This document shows positions 12,091-21,371 of a DNA stretch of 64,000 nt, one piece after another. Under the pieces are notes generated by a model that was not told the DNA's origin, made no database searches, and saw only the letters and a list, made by a program, of their open reading frames with translations. The first letter of the stretch is position 1, and each line of letters opens with the position of its first letter. The translations under genes and the position numbers were made by a program. This stretch comes from DASVCN01 sp040905665 (GTDB taxonomy: Bacteria; Deinococcota; Deinococci; Deinococcales; Trueperaceae), in NCBI GenBank assembly GCA_040905665.1, contig JBBDRD010000027.1, positions 62,001-126,000 of the forward strand. Direction: 5' to 3'.

Positions 12091-13653
12091 ATGCCAGTTC
12101 TCCTCCGTTTGGCGCGCGTATCCACCCTGTTCATCGCACTGATCCTCGTTACCTTCGTCTGGTCACCATGGACACTCCAGGCTCAGAATGCCGAGCCGAC
12201 CGGAACACTCGTCATCGCCCAGCCGACCGACCTTCTCTACACCGACCCGAACGTAGCGAAAGCCTCCCAGGACAGCAACTACCATATGGCCGTATTCGAC
12301 CGCTTGGTCGATCGCGGACCTGACGGCAAAATCGTCCCGCTGGTTGCGGAGTCGTGGGAAAATCCGGCTCCCACCGAATGGATCTTCCACATTCGGTCGG
12401 GCATCGAGTTCCATAATGGAGAGGTGCTGGACGCTCACGCCGTCACGGCCTCGCTGGACCGTGTGACAACGCCGATGAAGGATTTCACCACCGTATACCC
12501 GGACTATCAGGGTCTCGAGAGCTGGGAAGCACTCGATGATTACACGGTCAAGATCATCACGAATGAGCCGGACCCCCTCTTCCTGGGCCGCTTCGTCCGA
12601 TTCTTCATCACCCCTCCCGCCTACATCGCCGAGGTAGGCAACGAAGGGTTCGAGGAGAACCCGGTGGGCTCCGGTCCCTTCATCTTCGTAAGTCGCGTCA
12701 AGGACAGCTACATCAGACTGCGGGCAAACCCCGACTACTGGCGCGGCACGCCCCGTGTTGCCGAGGTCGAATTTCGCATCATCCCCGATTCGGCCACAGC
12801 CGTTCAGGCTCTCAAGGCGGGCGAGGTCGACATCGTTCAGAGCCTGCCGGCCGATCAGTTCGACGTACTGAACGCCGGCCGCAACACCAAGGCGCTTTCG
12901 GTGCCGAGTGCACGCGTTCCGTTCGTGTGGCTCTACCCCAGCAGCCCTCAGGACGGCGAGCCGCTTGTGGACCAACGAGTTCGCCAGGCTCTGAACCTGG
13001 GCGTGAATATTGACAACATCATTACCTATGTGCTTCAGGGACAGGCTACCCGAGTATCGACCATAGTGCCGCCCATGGTGTTCGCTTACGATGAGTCTCT
13101 CGAGCCGTACCCCTACGACCCCGAAAGGGCCATGGAGTTGCTGGCCGAAGCGGGTTATCCCGACGGTTTCGACGTAGTGTTCGAGGTGCCGTCGTCTGGA
13201 ATAACCGCGAAACCGGTCGAGGTCGGAGAAGCGATTGCGGCCGATCTGTTGAAGATCGGGGTTCGCGCCACCGTGAGGCCTCGTGAGCTCGCTTCATGGT
13301 TTACCGCCAAGGTCGAAGGCCTCGGCGCTCCGCTCATGCTCTGGAGCTGGGGCGGGGGCGACAACTTCGACCCTCAGACCTACTTCCACGGCGTCTTCCA
13401 CCCGAACAGCCGTTATACGCTCGATACCGATCCGGAGATAATCGCCCTGATCGATCAGGCCAGCAGCACAACCGACCAGGAAGAGCGGGAACGGCTCCTC
13501 ACCGAAGCACAGCGGGTAGTGAAGGAGCGTGCCCTGGCGATCTTCCTGTATGCGCCGAACGACCTGTACGGCGTGGACCGGAATCTTGTCTGGCAACCGC
13601 GCTCCGACGAACGCATCGTAGTGTGGGACGCCTACTTCGAGAATCAGGACTGA
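12091..13653 (+). CDS. Peptide ABC transporter substrate-binding protein
   Basis: A 520-aa SBP_bac_5 (DppA/OppA) protein with an export signal (hydrophobic residues about 5-30, ending LQAQNAEP). It has the family core: GTLVIAQPTDL, LVPLVAESWENPAPTEWIFHIRSGIEFHNGEVL, NPVGSGPFIFV, NPDYWRG, LKAGEVDIV, and VRQALNLGVNID. No lipobox Cys is evident, so it may be periplasmic or membrane-held. It is preceded by an AGGAAGG ribosome site. The 201-bp gap from the permease gene (11890-12090) shows no clear promoter. It delivers peptides or similar ligands to the two permeases. Confidence 0.92.
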   Translation: MPVLLRLARVSTLFIALILVTFVWSPWTLQAQNAEPTGTLVIAQPTDLLYTDPNVAKASQDSNYHMAVFDRLVDRGPDGKIVPLVAESWENPAPTEWIFHIRSGIEFHNGEVLDAHAVTASLDRVTTPMKDFTTVYPDYQGLESWEALDDYTVKIITNEPDPLFLGRFVRFFITPPAYIAEVGNEGFEENPVGSGPFIFVSRVKDSYIRLRANPDYWRGTPRVAEVEFRIIPDSATAVQALKAGEVDIVQSLPADQFDVLNAGRNTKALSVPSARVPFVWLYPSSPQDGEPLVDQRVRQALNLGVNIDNIITYVLQGQATRVSTIVPPMVFAYDESLEPYPYDPERAMELLAEAGYPDGFDVVFEVPSSGITAKPVEVGEAIAADLLKIGVRATVRPRELASWFTAKVEGLGAPLMLWSWGGGDNFDPQTYFHGVFHPNSRYTLDTDPEIIALIDQASSTTDQEERERLLTEAQRVVKERALAIFLYAPNDLYGVDRNLVWQPRSDERIVVWDAYFENQD

Positions 13654-13660
13654 GCTTCGT

Positions 13661-13706
13661 CCAGCGGCCGTAGCAGGAGGCGGATAGCGGAATGCACGGC
13701 CGCTGG
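13661..13706 (+). other. Intergenic stem-loop
   Basis: CCAGCGGCCGT (13661-13671) and ACGGCCGCTGG (13696-13706) form a perfect 11-bp inverted repeat with a 24-nt loop and no following T-run. It lies just after the binding-protein gene inside the operon. Stems here often protect the upstream message, giving more binding protein than downstream enzymes; that role is inferred. Confidence 0.5.
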
Positions 13707-13829
13707 CCAAGTACCCGTGTCGTTCGACAGCGGAGCGATACGGGCTCTGCGACAGGATTCCACCGACTCGCGGCGCATCACCTCGACACACGCTCACGAC
13801 GCATTCCCTCAATGAAGGACGGTAAACAG

Positions 13830-15080
13830 ATGGCGGACCAGCTCCAAGCGATTACTGCCAACAGGCTGCTGAGCGGCACGGGAGATTCCCCGGTCGAGAA
13901 TGCCGTTGTGCTCGTGTCCGACGGCCGTATTTCGGCGGCGGGCAGCCGGGCCAATATCCCGATCCCGGCGAACGCGCAGATTATCGACCTGGGGAAACGC
14001 ACTCTCCTCCCCGGCCTGATAGACGCGCATGTGCACTTCTACACGGCCGGCGTCGACAGCATGATCCTCAGGTCGATCGAGCCCTCGCCCCGCAAACTGA
14101 TTCGGGCGGTTGGGGAGGCCGCCCGCCTGCTCCAAGCGGGATTCACGGCAACCCGTGACATGGGATATGGCGATGCGGTCTACCTGAAGCAGGCGATCGA
14201 AGCGGGGGAGATACCGGGACCCAGAATGGCAACCCCCAGATACATGATCGTGCAGACGGGCGGTAGTCCCGATCCCCATTGGTTGCCGCGCGAGTTCGTT
14301 GACCAGTTCGATTACCGCTGTCGTTTGGCCGATGGAATCGCCGAGGTTCAGCAGGCCGCCAGGGAGCAGCTCCGAGGCGGCGCGGACTTCCTGAAGATAA
14401 TGGCGAGCGGGGGGCTGGGGGAGCGGCACGGGCTCAAAGACACCTATCACTACACGCTCGACGAGCTGAAGGCGATCGTCGAGGAGGGCCACAAGCTGGG
14501 TGTACGTGTCGCCGCCCACGCCATCGGAGCGCCCGCCGTAAAGAACGCGGTGCTAGCCGGCGTGGATACGATAGAACACGGCAGTTATGTCGACGACGAA
14601 GCGCTCGACCTGATGGCCGAACACGACGTTATTTTCATACCCACGTTGGGGATCATGCAAGCCTTTGCCGCTGGACCGGCCGGCATATCGCGGGACCGGG
14701 CCCAGGAGGTTTTGGACGAAGGAATGGCGCGAGTCTCGCAGGCGGGTGACCGAGGCATTCGCATCGCAGCCGGCACAGACTTCGGCGGCGTTCCCTTGAC
14801 CAAGCACGGAAACAACGCCATCGAAGCTGAACTCCTGGTGGAAGCCGGTCTTTCTCCCACCGAGGCGCTCACGGCCATTACCCTCCGAGGGGCGCAGGCG
14901 ATGGGGCGAGAAGCGGAGTTCGGGAGCGTCGAGGTTGGCAAGCTGGCGGATCTCGTCGCTACCGGCGTCGACCCACACTCGGACATTCGTGCCCTGCAAG
15001 CTGTCGACTTCGTGATGAAGGGCGGCCAGGTAGTGCGCCTTCCGGCGGCGCGAACGAAGAAGGCGGAGCTGAGCGCCTAG
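13830..15080 (+). CDS. Amidohydrolase (imidazolonepropionase/prolidase-like)
   Basis: A metal-dependent amidohydrolase of about 416 aa. It shows LLPGLIDAHVHFY (first metal HxH, about residue 70), TATRDMGYGD, FLKIMASGGLG (position of the bridging Lys), VAAHAIGAPAVKNAV (His), GVDTIEHGSYVDDEAL (His), AAGTDFGG (catalytic Asp), and a C-terminal GSVEVGKLADLVA. This set matches the Xaa-Pro dipeptidase-like and imidazolonepropionase-like amidohydrolases that cut cyclic amides or N-acyl dipeptides. I chose ATG 13830 because AAGGACGG precedes it; ATG 13812 and an upstream extension lack a ribosome site. In the peptide operon it probably hydrolyses the imported compound. Confidence 0.85.
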   Translation: MADQLQAITANRLLSGTGDSPVENAVVLVSDGRISAAGSRANIPIPANAQIIDLGKRTLLPGLIDAHVHFYTAGVDSMILRSIEPSPRKLIRAVGEAARLLQAGFTATRDMGYGDAVYLKQAIEAGEIPGPRMATPRYMIVQTGGSPDPHWLPREFVDQFDYRCRLADGIAEVQQAAREQLRGGADFLKIMASGGLGERHGLKDTYHYTLDELKAIVEEGHKLGVRVAAHAIGAPAVKNAVLAGVDTIEHGSYVDDEALDLMAEHDVIFIPTLGIMQAFAAGPAGISRDRAQEVLDEGMARVSQAGDRGIRIAAGTDFGGVPLTKHGNNAIEAELLVEAGLSPTEALTAITLRGAQAMGREAEFGSVEVGKLADLVATGVDPHSDIRALQAVDFVMKGGQVVRLPAARTKKAELSA

Positions 15081-15178
15081 GGAGTCGCCGCCGGGTCGGC
15101 TCATCGCTGCATACTCACGGCACTCCTAACTGCTTACCCCCACATTGCCCTGCTCTCGCCGGGAAGAAACGAGGAATC

Positions 15179-16228
15179 GTGGACACGACCGAAGTACGAC
15201 CCAACAAGGGCTTCCATCCTTTGTTGGAGGAGGACCATCCCTATATCTTCATCGACTCCTGCATGCAAGCGTGGCCCGACGCGGCGTATGACCAGGCCCA
15301 CCAGCACGGTGTCACTGCCTACGGGGTGACAGCCTGGCTTCCGCATGCCACCGTCGACACCGCGCTCGAGAGCATCATGTACTGGCACCTCGTCGCTCGC
15401 AAGCATCCGAACCTTCTCATCGTGTCCAACGCCGACGACATCCGGAACGCCAAACGGGACGGTCGTGCAGGTCTCCTCCTGGCTGCCCAGGACGGCGACT
15501 TCATCGGCAACAAACTGCACCGCATCGAAGCGTTCTACCGACTGGGACTGCGAATGATGCTACCTGCCTACAACCGGAGCAACCTCATCTGCGATGGCTG
15601 TCTCGACCGTACCGAAAGTGGCCTCACTCGCTTTGGCGTCCGAGTCGTCGACGAATGCAATCGTGTTGGACTTCTGTTGGACTGTACGCATGTGGGTCGC
15701 CGCGCAAGCCTGGAGATTATCGAGCGGAGCAGCAGCCCGGTGGTGTTCAGTCACTCCAATCCGAACGCGGTTGCTCAGAACCCGAGGAACATCGATGACG
15801 AGCAGATTAGGGCGTGCGCGGAGCGGGGCGGGGTAATAGGTTTGGCGCCGTTCGGACCGCTGGTCATGCGTGAAGGCCAGCAGGAATGGCCGACGCTCGA
15901 CGACTTCGTCGATCACATCGATTACGTGGTCCAGCTCACCGGCTCCAGCGAGCATATCGGTATCGGCACCGACATGAGCTTGGGCACCTATCCCGACCAC
16001 AGCCACGATCCCTGGGGCGAACCGGATTATCCTGCTATCGGCGAAACGTACAGCAAGCTGGTAACGGGAGATGTTCGCTCGCCAATGCGTGCGCTGCGGG
16101 ACTTCAACAGCTTCTCGCACGTGCCCAGCCTGATCGGCAAACTGAACGAGCGGGGCTATCGAGACGCGGACGTGCGCAATATCCTGGGCGAGAACTACCT
16201 CAACCTGTTTGAGCGGGTCTGGAAATGA
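15179..16228 (+). CDS. Membrane dipeptidase, peptidase M19
   Basis: A 349-aa renal-dipeptidase-family enzyme. Motifs include IFIDSCMQAW (in most members this strand carries the HxD metal ligands, here replaced by DSC), LLLAAQDGDFIG (the bridging acidic residue position), LGLRMMLPAYNRSN, GLTRFGVRVVDECNRVGLLLDCTHVG (His ligand), PVVFSHSNPNAV (His ligand), and HIGIGTDMS (Asp). It ends ILGENYLNLFERVW, typical for M19. The altered first metal motif suggests a divergent metal site. GTG 15179 fits the family start. It closes the peptide operon and would cleave imported dipeptides or related amides. Confidence 0.82.
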   Translation: MDTTEVRPNKGFHPLLEEDHPYIFIDSCMQAWPDAAYDQAHQHGVTAYGVTAWLPHATVDTALESIMYWHLVARKHPNLLIVSNADDIRNAKRDGRAGLLLAAQDGDFIGNKLHRIEAFYRLGLRMMLPAYNRSNLICDGCLDRTESGLTRFGVRVVDECNRVGLLLDCTHVGRRASLEIIERSSSPVVFSHSNPNAVAQNPRNIDDEQIRACAERGGVIGLAPFGPLVMREGQQEWPTLDDFVDHIDYVVQLTGSSEHIGIGTDMSLGTYPDHSHDPWGEPDYPAIGETYSKLVTGDVRSPMRALRDFNSFSHVPSLIGKLNERGYRDADVRNILGENYLNLFERVWK

Positions 16229-16362
16229 CCGCCAAATAACCGCCATATAACTGGCCCATATGACTGGCTTGGATTAGTGAACGCGACTCTTGTCGACGGG
16301 TTGGTTATCTTCGTCCGGGCCAGCTGAGCGTCCACCAGTACCCTAGGCCTGATCGGCCGCCC

Positions 16363-17121
16363 TCAGGAGCGTAGGTAGGAGGCGCCATTCACGTCTATGA
16401 TCGTGCCGGTCGCGAACTCTGCACCTTCCGAAGCGAGGAATAGGACGGCGTGGGCCACCTCCTCGGGCCGGGCGACGCGCCCAAGGGGGCTCTGGCGGCG
16501 GATATTCTCTCCTTCGGGACCCGCCAAACGCTCGGCAGCCAGTTCCGTGTCGACGAAACTGGGCGCTACTACCGCCACGAAGATGCCGTGGGGCGCCAGC
16601 CGTTGCGCCAGGGACTGGCTCAGGGCGTTGAGTCCCGCCTTGCTGGCGCCGTAGGCGGGCTGATCGGGCTCTCCGCGGAAGGCTCCGCGCGATGACACAT
16701 TCACGATGCGGCCCCCACCACCGGAGATCATGTGCTGGGCGGCGCAGTAGCAGATATTCGCTGCGCCTATCAGGTTTACGGCCAAGATGCGTGCCCACGC
16801 CTTCTTCCACGTCTCATAGTCGACCTCGTCGGGACGGTGGTGCCCGCCTACGCCCGCGTTGTTGACGACGATGTCCAACCCGCCCAGTTCGCTTGCCGAG
16901 CGGTCCACGATAGTGGCGGCGTCCTCGCTACTGGCTACATCGCCGGGCGCCAGCAAGTGCGGCCCGCCGGGGAGTGCGGAGAGCGCCTGCTGGGCCGCTT
17001 CGTCGTTGGAGCGGTAGTTTAGGGCGACGCGGGCGCCACGGTCTGCAAAACCTCTGGCCACTGCCCTTCCTATACCGCGCGTCCCACCGGTCACCAGCAC
17101 TCTCTTGCCCGAGAAATCCAC
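16363..17121 (-). CDS. SDR-family oxidoreductase, FabG-like
   Basis: A 252-aa classical short-chain dehydrogenase. It shows the TGGTRGIG dinucleotide motif (residues 11-18), NNAGVG (about 88-93), the active-site Ser in IVNVSSRGAF (about 138) and YGASKAGLNAL with catalytic Tyr and Lys (about 155-165), and a C-terminal GTIIDVNGASY. The ARVALNYRSNDE segment carries Arg after the second strand, favouring NADP(H). The substrate cannot be told from the sequence. The start is GTG 17121. It is divergent from the fatty-acid desaturase gene across 178 bp and convergent with the dipeptidase. Confidence 0.9.
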   Translation of the reverse strand: MDFSGKRVLVTGGTRGIGRAVARGFADRGARVALNYRSNDEAAQQALSALPGGPHLLAPGDVASSEDAATIVDRSASELGGLDIVVNNAGVGGHHRPDEVDYETWKKAWARILAVNLIGAANICYCAAQHMISGGGGRIVNVSSRGAFRGEPDQPAYGASKAGLNALSQSLAQRLAPHGIFVAVVAPSFVDTELAAERLAGPEGENIRRQSPLGRVARPEEVAHAVLFLASEGAEFATGTIIDVNGASYLRS

Positions 17122-17299
17122 TTCGTCACGCTCCCACCGTCGGTCAGGATATTTTGGCCGCTTCGCGGCTCTTCGTCCGAGGATACCGTCCGAGGGGGCT
17201 CAAGATGCCCCTCAGCTTAGTCGACATCGACGCCGTGGACAGGCCGTTCCCATGCCCCGTGGTAGCGTTGGTTATCATCCCCCAAGGAGTTGACAACGC

Positions 17300-18364
17300 A
17301 TGGAAAAGAACTTCACGGTCGCCACTGTGGTGGCAGGTCACCTCGAACACGACCGTCCGAAAGCCGACTACGCCGACCTGAAGAGGCTGGTGAAGGAGCG
17401 CGGACTGCTCGACAAGCAACCGGGCTTCCTGGCCCGCAAAATGCTGCTGAATTTTGGCCTGCTTAGCGCGAGCGTAACCCTGCTGTTCCTGTCGGACTCG
17501 CTCTGGCTGCAGATTCCCAACGCTGTGCTGATGGCGTTCGTCTTCGGTCAGATCGGCTTCATCGCGCACGATGCCGGTCACAGGCAAGCTTTTCGGACTC
17601 CGAGGCGCAACGACCTGGTAGGCATGCTTCATAGCAACCTGCTGCTGGGCATGAGCTTCGGTTGGTGGCTCGACAAGCACAACAAGCATCACGCCAACCC
17701 GAACCAGCACGATGCCGATCCCGACATCGACATGCCTGTTCTCGCCTTTTCGGAGCAGGACGCGCTTGACAAGCGCGGCATCTTCCGCTTCATCGTGAAG
17801 CATCAGGCGATATTCTTCTTCCCCCTGCTGCTGCTTCAGGCGGTTAGCCTGCACGCGGGCAGCCTGGGCTTCCTACTCAGCCACAAGACCAAGTACCGCG
17901 CACTGGAGATCGCTCTCCTGGTGGTACACGTCATCTTGTACGTGGGAGTGATCATTGCCGCGCTGGGCCTCGGTTACGGTCTGCTGTTCATCGTGGTGCA
18001 GCAGGCGCTTTTCGGGTTCTATCTGGCCTCGGTCTTCGCGCCCAACCACAAGGGGATGTTGATCCTGGACAGTGGCGACGACCTCGGATTCATGCTCAGT
18101 CAGGTACTTACCGCGCGCAACGTCCATCCACACCCGCTTACCGACTTCTGGTACGGCGGGCTCAACTACCAGATCGAGCACCACCTGTTTCCAACGCTGG
18201 CGCGCAACAAGCTCCGCGAGGCTCACGTCATCATCAAGCGTTTTTGCGAGGAGCACGAGATCTCCTACTACCAAACAAGCATGCTGGGGTCGTACCGGGA
18301 GATCATCGCTTACCTGCACCAGGTGAGCGCGCCGTTGCGCCGCGACGCGGTTACCAGTCAGTAG
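17300..18364 (+). CDS. Membrane fatty-acid desaturase
   Basis: A 354-aa di-iron integral membrane desaturase with the three histidine boxes: HDAGH (about 90-94), HNKHH (about 128-132), and QIEHH (about 294-298, Gln in the first position). The QxxHH third box is typical of front-end and linoleoyl-CoA-type desaturases. Hydrophobic helices lie at about 48-85 and 170-250. It would introduce a double bond into membrane acyl chains using O2 and an electron donor; no cytochrome b5 domain is fused. ATG 17300 follows AAGGAGT with 9-nt spacing. It is a single gene, perhaps used in cold or stress adaptation of membranes. Confidence 0.9.
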   Translation: MEKNFTVATVVAGHLEHDRPKADYADLKRLVKERGLLDKQPGFLARKMLLNFGLLSASVTLLFLSDSLWLQIPNAVLMAFVFGQIGFIAHDAGHRQAFRTPRRNDLVGMLHSNLLLGMSFGWWLDKHNKHHANPNQHDADPDIDMPVLAFSEQDALDKRGIFRFIVKHQAIFFFPLLLLQAVSLHAGSLGFLLSHKTKYRALEIALLVVHVILYVGVIIAALGLGYGLLFIVVQQALFGFYLASVFAPNHKGMLILDSGDDLGFMLSQVLTARNVHPHPLTDFWYGGLNYQIEHHLFPTLARNKLREAHVIIKRFCEEHEISYYQTSMLGSYREIIAYLHQVSAPLRRDAVTSQ

Positions 18365-18434
18365 GCGGCCACAGCGCATCTCTTCACGACCGTCGGGGCA
18401 TTGGCCTTAGGCCCGCTCGCGCGCGGCAGTGCCG

Positions 18435-18800
18435 TCAGGACACGCGCCGCTCGCCCGCGGCCCGCCTAGCGTAAAGACCTCTTCCGTCCGCCCAGCGGTC
18501 GAACGCCACCGTTGCGAACGGCGGGATCGTCGCGACAATCGCCAAAGCGACGATGCCCCAACTCCAGCGTTGCCGCAGTGAGGTTACGGCTGCCAAAGCG
18601 ACATAGACGATCACCAGGCCACCATGCACGCTTCCGAAAATGGCGACGAGCGTCTCCCCAAGCTCGACTTGGTCCATAAGCAGGTACTTGAACAGCATTC
18701 CCACCAGCAGCCCCGCCCAGGAAAGCGCTTCTAAATGCGCCACCAGCCGGAAGGCGGGAACGATGATGGCGAGTTTCGGGTCATCGACGAGGATGTTCAC
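18435..18800 (-). CDS. DUF3817 membrane protein
   Basis: A small integral membrane protein (about 121 aa) with three hydrophobic helices. The pattern FRLVAHLEALSWAGLLVGM, GSVHGGLVIVYV and IPPFATVAFDRW matches the DUF3817 family, in which the His and Glu of the first helix and the GxxHG of the second are conserved. Function is unknown. I chose GTG 18800 because it gives the normal family length; an ATG at 18923 would add an Arg-rich, non-conserved 41-residue extension, so that start is less likely. Confidence 0.7.
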   Translation of the reverse strand: MNILVDDPKLAIIVPAFRLVAHLEALSWAGLLVGMLFKYLLMDQVELGETLVAIFGSVHGGLVIVYVALAAVTSLRQRWSWGIVALAIVATIPPFATVAFDRWADGRGLYARRAAGERRVS

Positions 18801-18984
18801 GCGCGGCAAGATAACACACGCCCTCGGCCGCTTCCGTCGACGGTTATCTTTGCTCCGACTCCCAGTCGCGGTAAGCCACGAAGCGGTGACCGCTCGCTGG
18901 CTGATTCTCGGTGTGTCGCCCATTTAATTTCGGATCGAGTGGTTATCGTGGCAGCCGCAACGCAACGAAGTGAAAGGAGCATGA

Positions 18985-19827
18985 ATGACTGACCTTCACA
19001 ACCAGAGCGAGACCTTCCTGCTGGCCGGCGAACTCGAGGTTCACCGCCTCGGTTTCGGGGCGATGCGGATTACGGGAGAGGGGGTCTGGGGTCCCCCTGC
19101 CGATCGGGAGGACGCGAGGCTTGTGCTCCGCCGGGCGGTCGATCTCGGAATCGACCTCATTGATACCGCCGATTCCTACGGGCCCAACGTGAGTGAGGAG
19201 CTTATCGCTGAGGCCCTGTACCCCTATCCCGAGGGGCTCGTTATCGCCACTAAGGGGGGTCAGCTTAGGCCAGGTCCGGGAAAGTGGGAGCCCGACGGGA
19301 GCCCCGAGCACTTGCGGGAGGTGCCGGAGGGGAGCCTCAAGCGCTTGCGGTTGGAGCGGATCGATCTGTATCAGCTGCATCGTCCAGATCCGAAAGTCCC
19401 CTTCGACGAGTCGGTAGGCGCGCTCGCCGAGTGGCAGCGCGAGGGTGTGATCCGCTTCGTTGGGCTATCGAATGTGAGCGTGGAACAGCTGGAGACCGCT
19501 CGCGGCATCACGCGGATAGCCTCGGTGCAGAACCGTTACAACCTGGCCGACAGGGGATCGCAGCAGGTAGTGGATCGCTGTGAGGAGCTCGGTATCGCAT
19601 TCATCCCGTGGAAGCCGATAAACACCGGCAAGCTCGACGGCGTGGTGGAGGGTGTGGCCGCTCGTCACAAGGCAACGGCCGCGCAGGTGGCGCTCGCCTG
19701 GCTGCTGCACAGCTCGCCCGTCCATCTCCCGATTCCGGGCACGTCCAGCGTCGCTCACCTCGAGGAGAACGTCGCGGCCGGAGTTATCCAGCTCGACGAG
19801 GATGACATGGTGAAGCTTGCGGATTGA
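18985..19827 (+). CDS. Aldo/keto reductase
   Basis: A 280-aa TIM-barrel NADPH-dependent oxidoreductase. The tetrad is visible: Asp and Tyr in DTADSYG (about 53-59), Lys in VIATKGG (about 85), His in YQLHRPDP (about 125). The coenzyme loop appears as LPIPGTSSVAHLEENVAA near the C-terminus. It is closest to the AKR groups that reduce small aldehydes. An AAAGGAGC ribosome site precedes ATG 18985. It stands alone between the DUF3817 gene and the nucleotidyltransferase, so the physiological substrate is not suggested by context. Confidence 0.92.
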   Translation: MTDLHNQSETFLLAGELEVHRLGFGAMRITGEGVWGPPADREDARLVLRRAVDLGIDLIDTADSYGPNVSEELIAEALYPYPEGLVIATKGGQLRPGPGKWEPDGSPEHLREVPEGSLKRLRLERIDLYQLHRPDPKVPFDESVGALAEWQREGVIRFVGLSNVSVEQLETARGITRIASVQNRYNLADRGSQQVVDRCEELGIAFIPWKPINTGKLDGVVEGVAARHKATAAQVALAWLLHSSPVHLPIPGTSSVAHLEENVAAGVIQLDEDDMVKLAD

Positions 19828-19938
19828 GGCCTGCAGTGGCACCAGGAAAAGGGCCGATGCTCGGCGTCCCGAATGATCTGGTACGACTGACGTGACGCGG
19901 TCACGCGGCCGGCCAGGAGCAGCAGGGATAATCGACTT

Positions 19939-21297
19939 GTGTCCTTCATTAGCGCCGGTCGCCAGAAACAGACCCAGAGGGCTCCGCTTCTGGAGCGCTT
20001 CCTTCTTGGTGAGTCGGACGGCGCACTGCCCCCAAGCGAGCACCTCCGCGCCGCAGGACTCGCCGGATATTCGTATGTGACCCTGGGTTCCAATCCGGCC
20101 CGCAACGAGTTCAAACCCGACTTCCGCGGCATCACTGTCCGGCACATGACGGTGAGGGCAGAGCTGGCGCTCCTCCTTGAGGCATGGCAGGCCGAGGGAG
20201 TAAAAGCTCTGCTGTTCAAAGGCTTCCATCTGGCGGAGTTCGTCTATCCCTCATTCGGCCAGCGTCCTTACAGCGACATAGACCTTCTCGTGAAACCCGA
20301 ACATGTCGACGCGGCCTGCCGAGCAGCACAAGAGCTGGGCTGGGAGGTGCATTGGCGTGCCGGAGAGCCCGATAGCATGCATGCCGCTCGAGCCCCGAAC
20401 TACCACGGGCACGAGGCGGCACAACTGAGACATCGCGAGCTGAAGATACTCGTCGACCTCCACCAGAGAATCGTCCACAACAACCACAACAACATCCGCT
20501 CGCACCGGCGTCAGAAAGACCTGACGGATGCCGTATGGTGCTGTTCCGTCGAAACGGTCTGGGAGGGTGCTCGGCTGCGGTTGCCGCAACCGGTTGACGC
20601 GGTACTTTTCGGTCTGGCGCTCAACCGCTGCTGGGGAAGCGATGAGTGGCAGGTCAAGCCTCGCGACTATCCTGACTTCCAGGCGCTCGTAGAGCGCTTC
20701 GGCGTACAGCGCGAAGAGATCCTGGAGCGCGCTCGCACTCTGTCGCTACAGCGCACACTCGAAATCTACCTCCGCCGCTGCGACCCTTACCAGCGCCTGC
20801 TGGACCTCGGGCGTCCTAGCTGGCTCAATCTCCGCCGCTGGAACCTCAAGGCAACCCCGGAGCGTGGTCAGCGCGATCTGGAGCGAAGCGCCCTTGCGGC
20901 ATACTCGCTAACAGGCGAGCTCATGGAGATCCTCGGCGTGCTACCAACCGTCCTGCGCGTGCTGCGCTTGCGCTCGCAGGGCAGGGGTCCGCACGAGATC
21001 AGCGAGCGCCCGATTGGGCCAACGCGGACCGCTACCATGGTGGGCTTCCGCGAGTGGAAGGGGATTCGGCGAGGAATACACCGCTGCCTGCGCCTGCTAC
21101 GCTGCCAAGGCGCAGAGCGCGGGCTCATTGCCCTCCTGTCCGCCTGCGCCGAACTACGGCGCCGTGGAGTTGCGGCATCCGTGGAGGTAAAGGAAGGCAC
21201 GGACAACGGCCTCACCCTGCTCATTGATGGGCAACGGATCGAAGGCGATCGCTTTCTGGCGGGGGATCGCCAAGGGCTGGGTAGCTTCGAGGATTGA
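19939..21297 (+). CDS. Nucleotidyltransferase, B2-like C-terminus
   Basis: A 452-aa protein. Residues about 75-330 form the DUF4111/NTase-5-like nucleotidyltransferase domain, with KALLFKGFHLAEF followed by GQRPYSDIDLLVK containing the metal-binding DxD (about 114-116). The last 100 residues (from about 355) resemble, faintly, the transglutaminase-like tail of lasso-peptide B2 proteases: a Cys-containing helix and AELRRRGVAASVEV followed by a LLIDGQRI strand; the AHAW catalytic-His motif is missing. Stand-alone nucleotidyltransferases of this type recur in lasso-peptide gene sets, which fits the neighbouring ABC exporter, PqqD-like and HPr-kinase-like genes. The start is GTG 19939. The NTase call is solid; the B2 call is tentative. 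Confidence 0.72.
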   Translation: MSFISAGRQKQTQRAPLLERFLLGESDGALPPSEHLRAAGLAGYSYVTLGSNPARNEFKPDFRGITVRHMTVRAELALLLEAWQAEGVKALLFKGFHLAEFVYPSFGQRPYSDIDLLVKPEHVDAACRAAQELGWEVHWRAGEPDSMHAARAPNYHGHEAAQLRHRELKILVDLHQRIVHNNHNNIRSHRRQKDLTDAVWCCSVETVWEGARLRLPQPVDAVLFGLALNRCWGSDEWQVKPRDYPDFQALVERFGVQREEILERARTLSLQRTLEIYLRRCDPYQRLLDLGRPSWLNLRRWNLKATPERGQRDLERSALAAYSLTGELMEILGVLPTVLRVLRLRSQGRGPHEISERPIGPTRTATMVGFREWKGIRRGIHRCLRLLRCQGAERGLIALLSACAELRRRGVAASVEVKEGTDNGLTLLIDGQRIEGDRFLAGDRQGLGSFED

Positions 21298-21371
21298 CTC
21301 TGAAAGTCGTGGCAAGGCGACTCGGGAGTCTGTCTCGAGGGCTGAGTGAGTATCGGGGGCGCCGCACTCGG

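Noticed and set aside
17289..17294. TTGACA as a promoter of the desaturase gene
   Set aside because: It lies only five bases before the ATG, within the ribosome-site region, so it cannot act as a -35 box for this gene.
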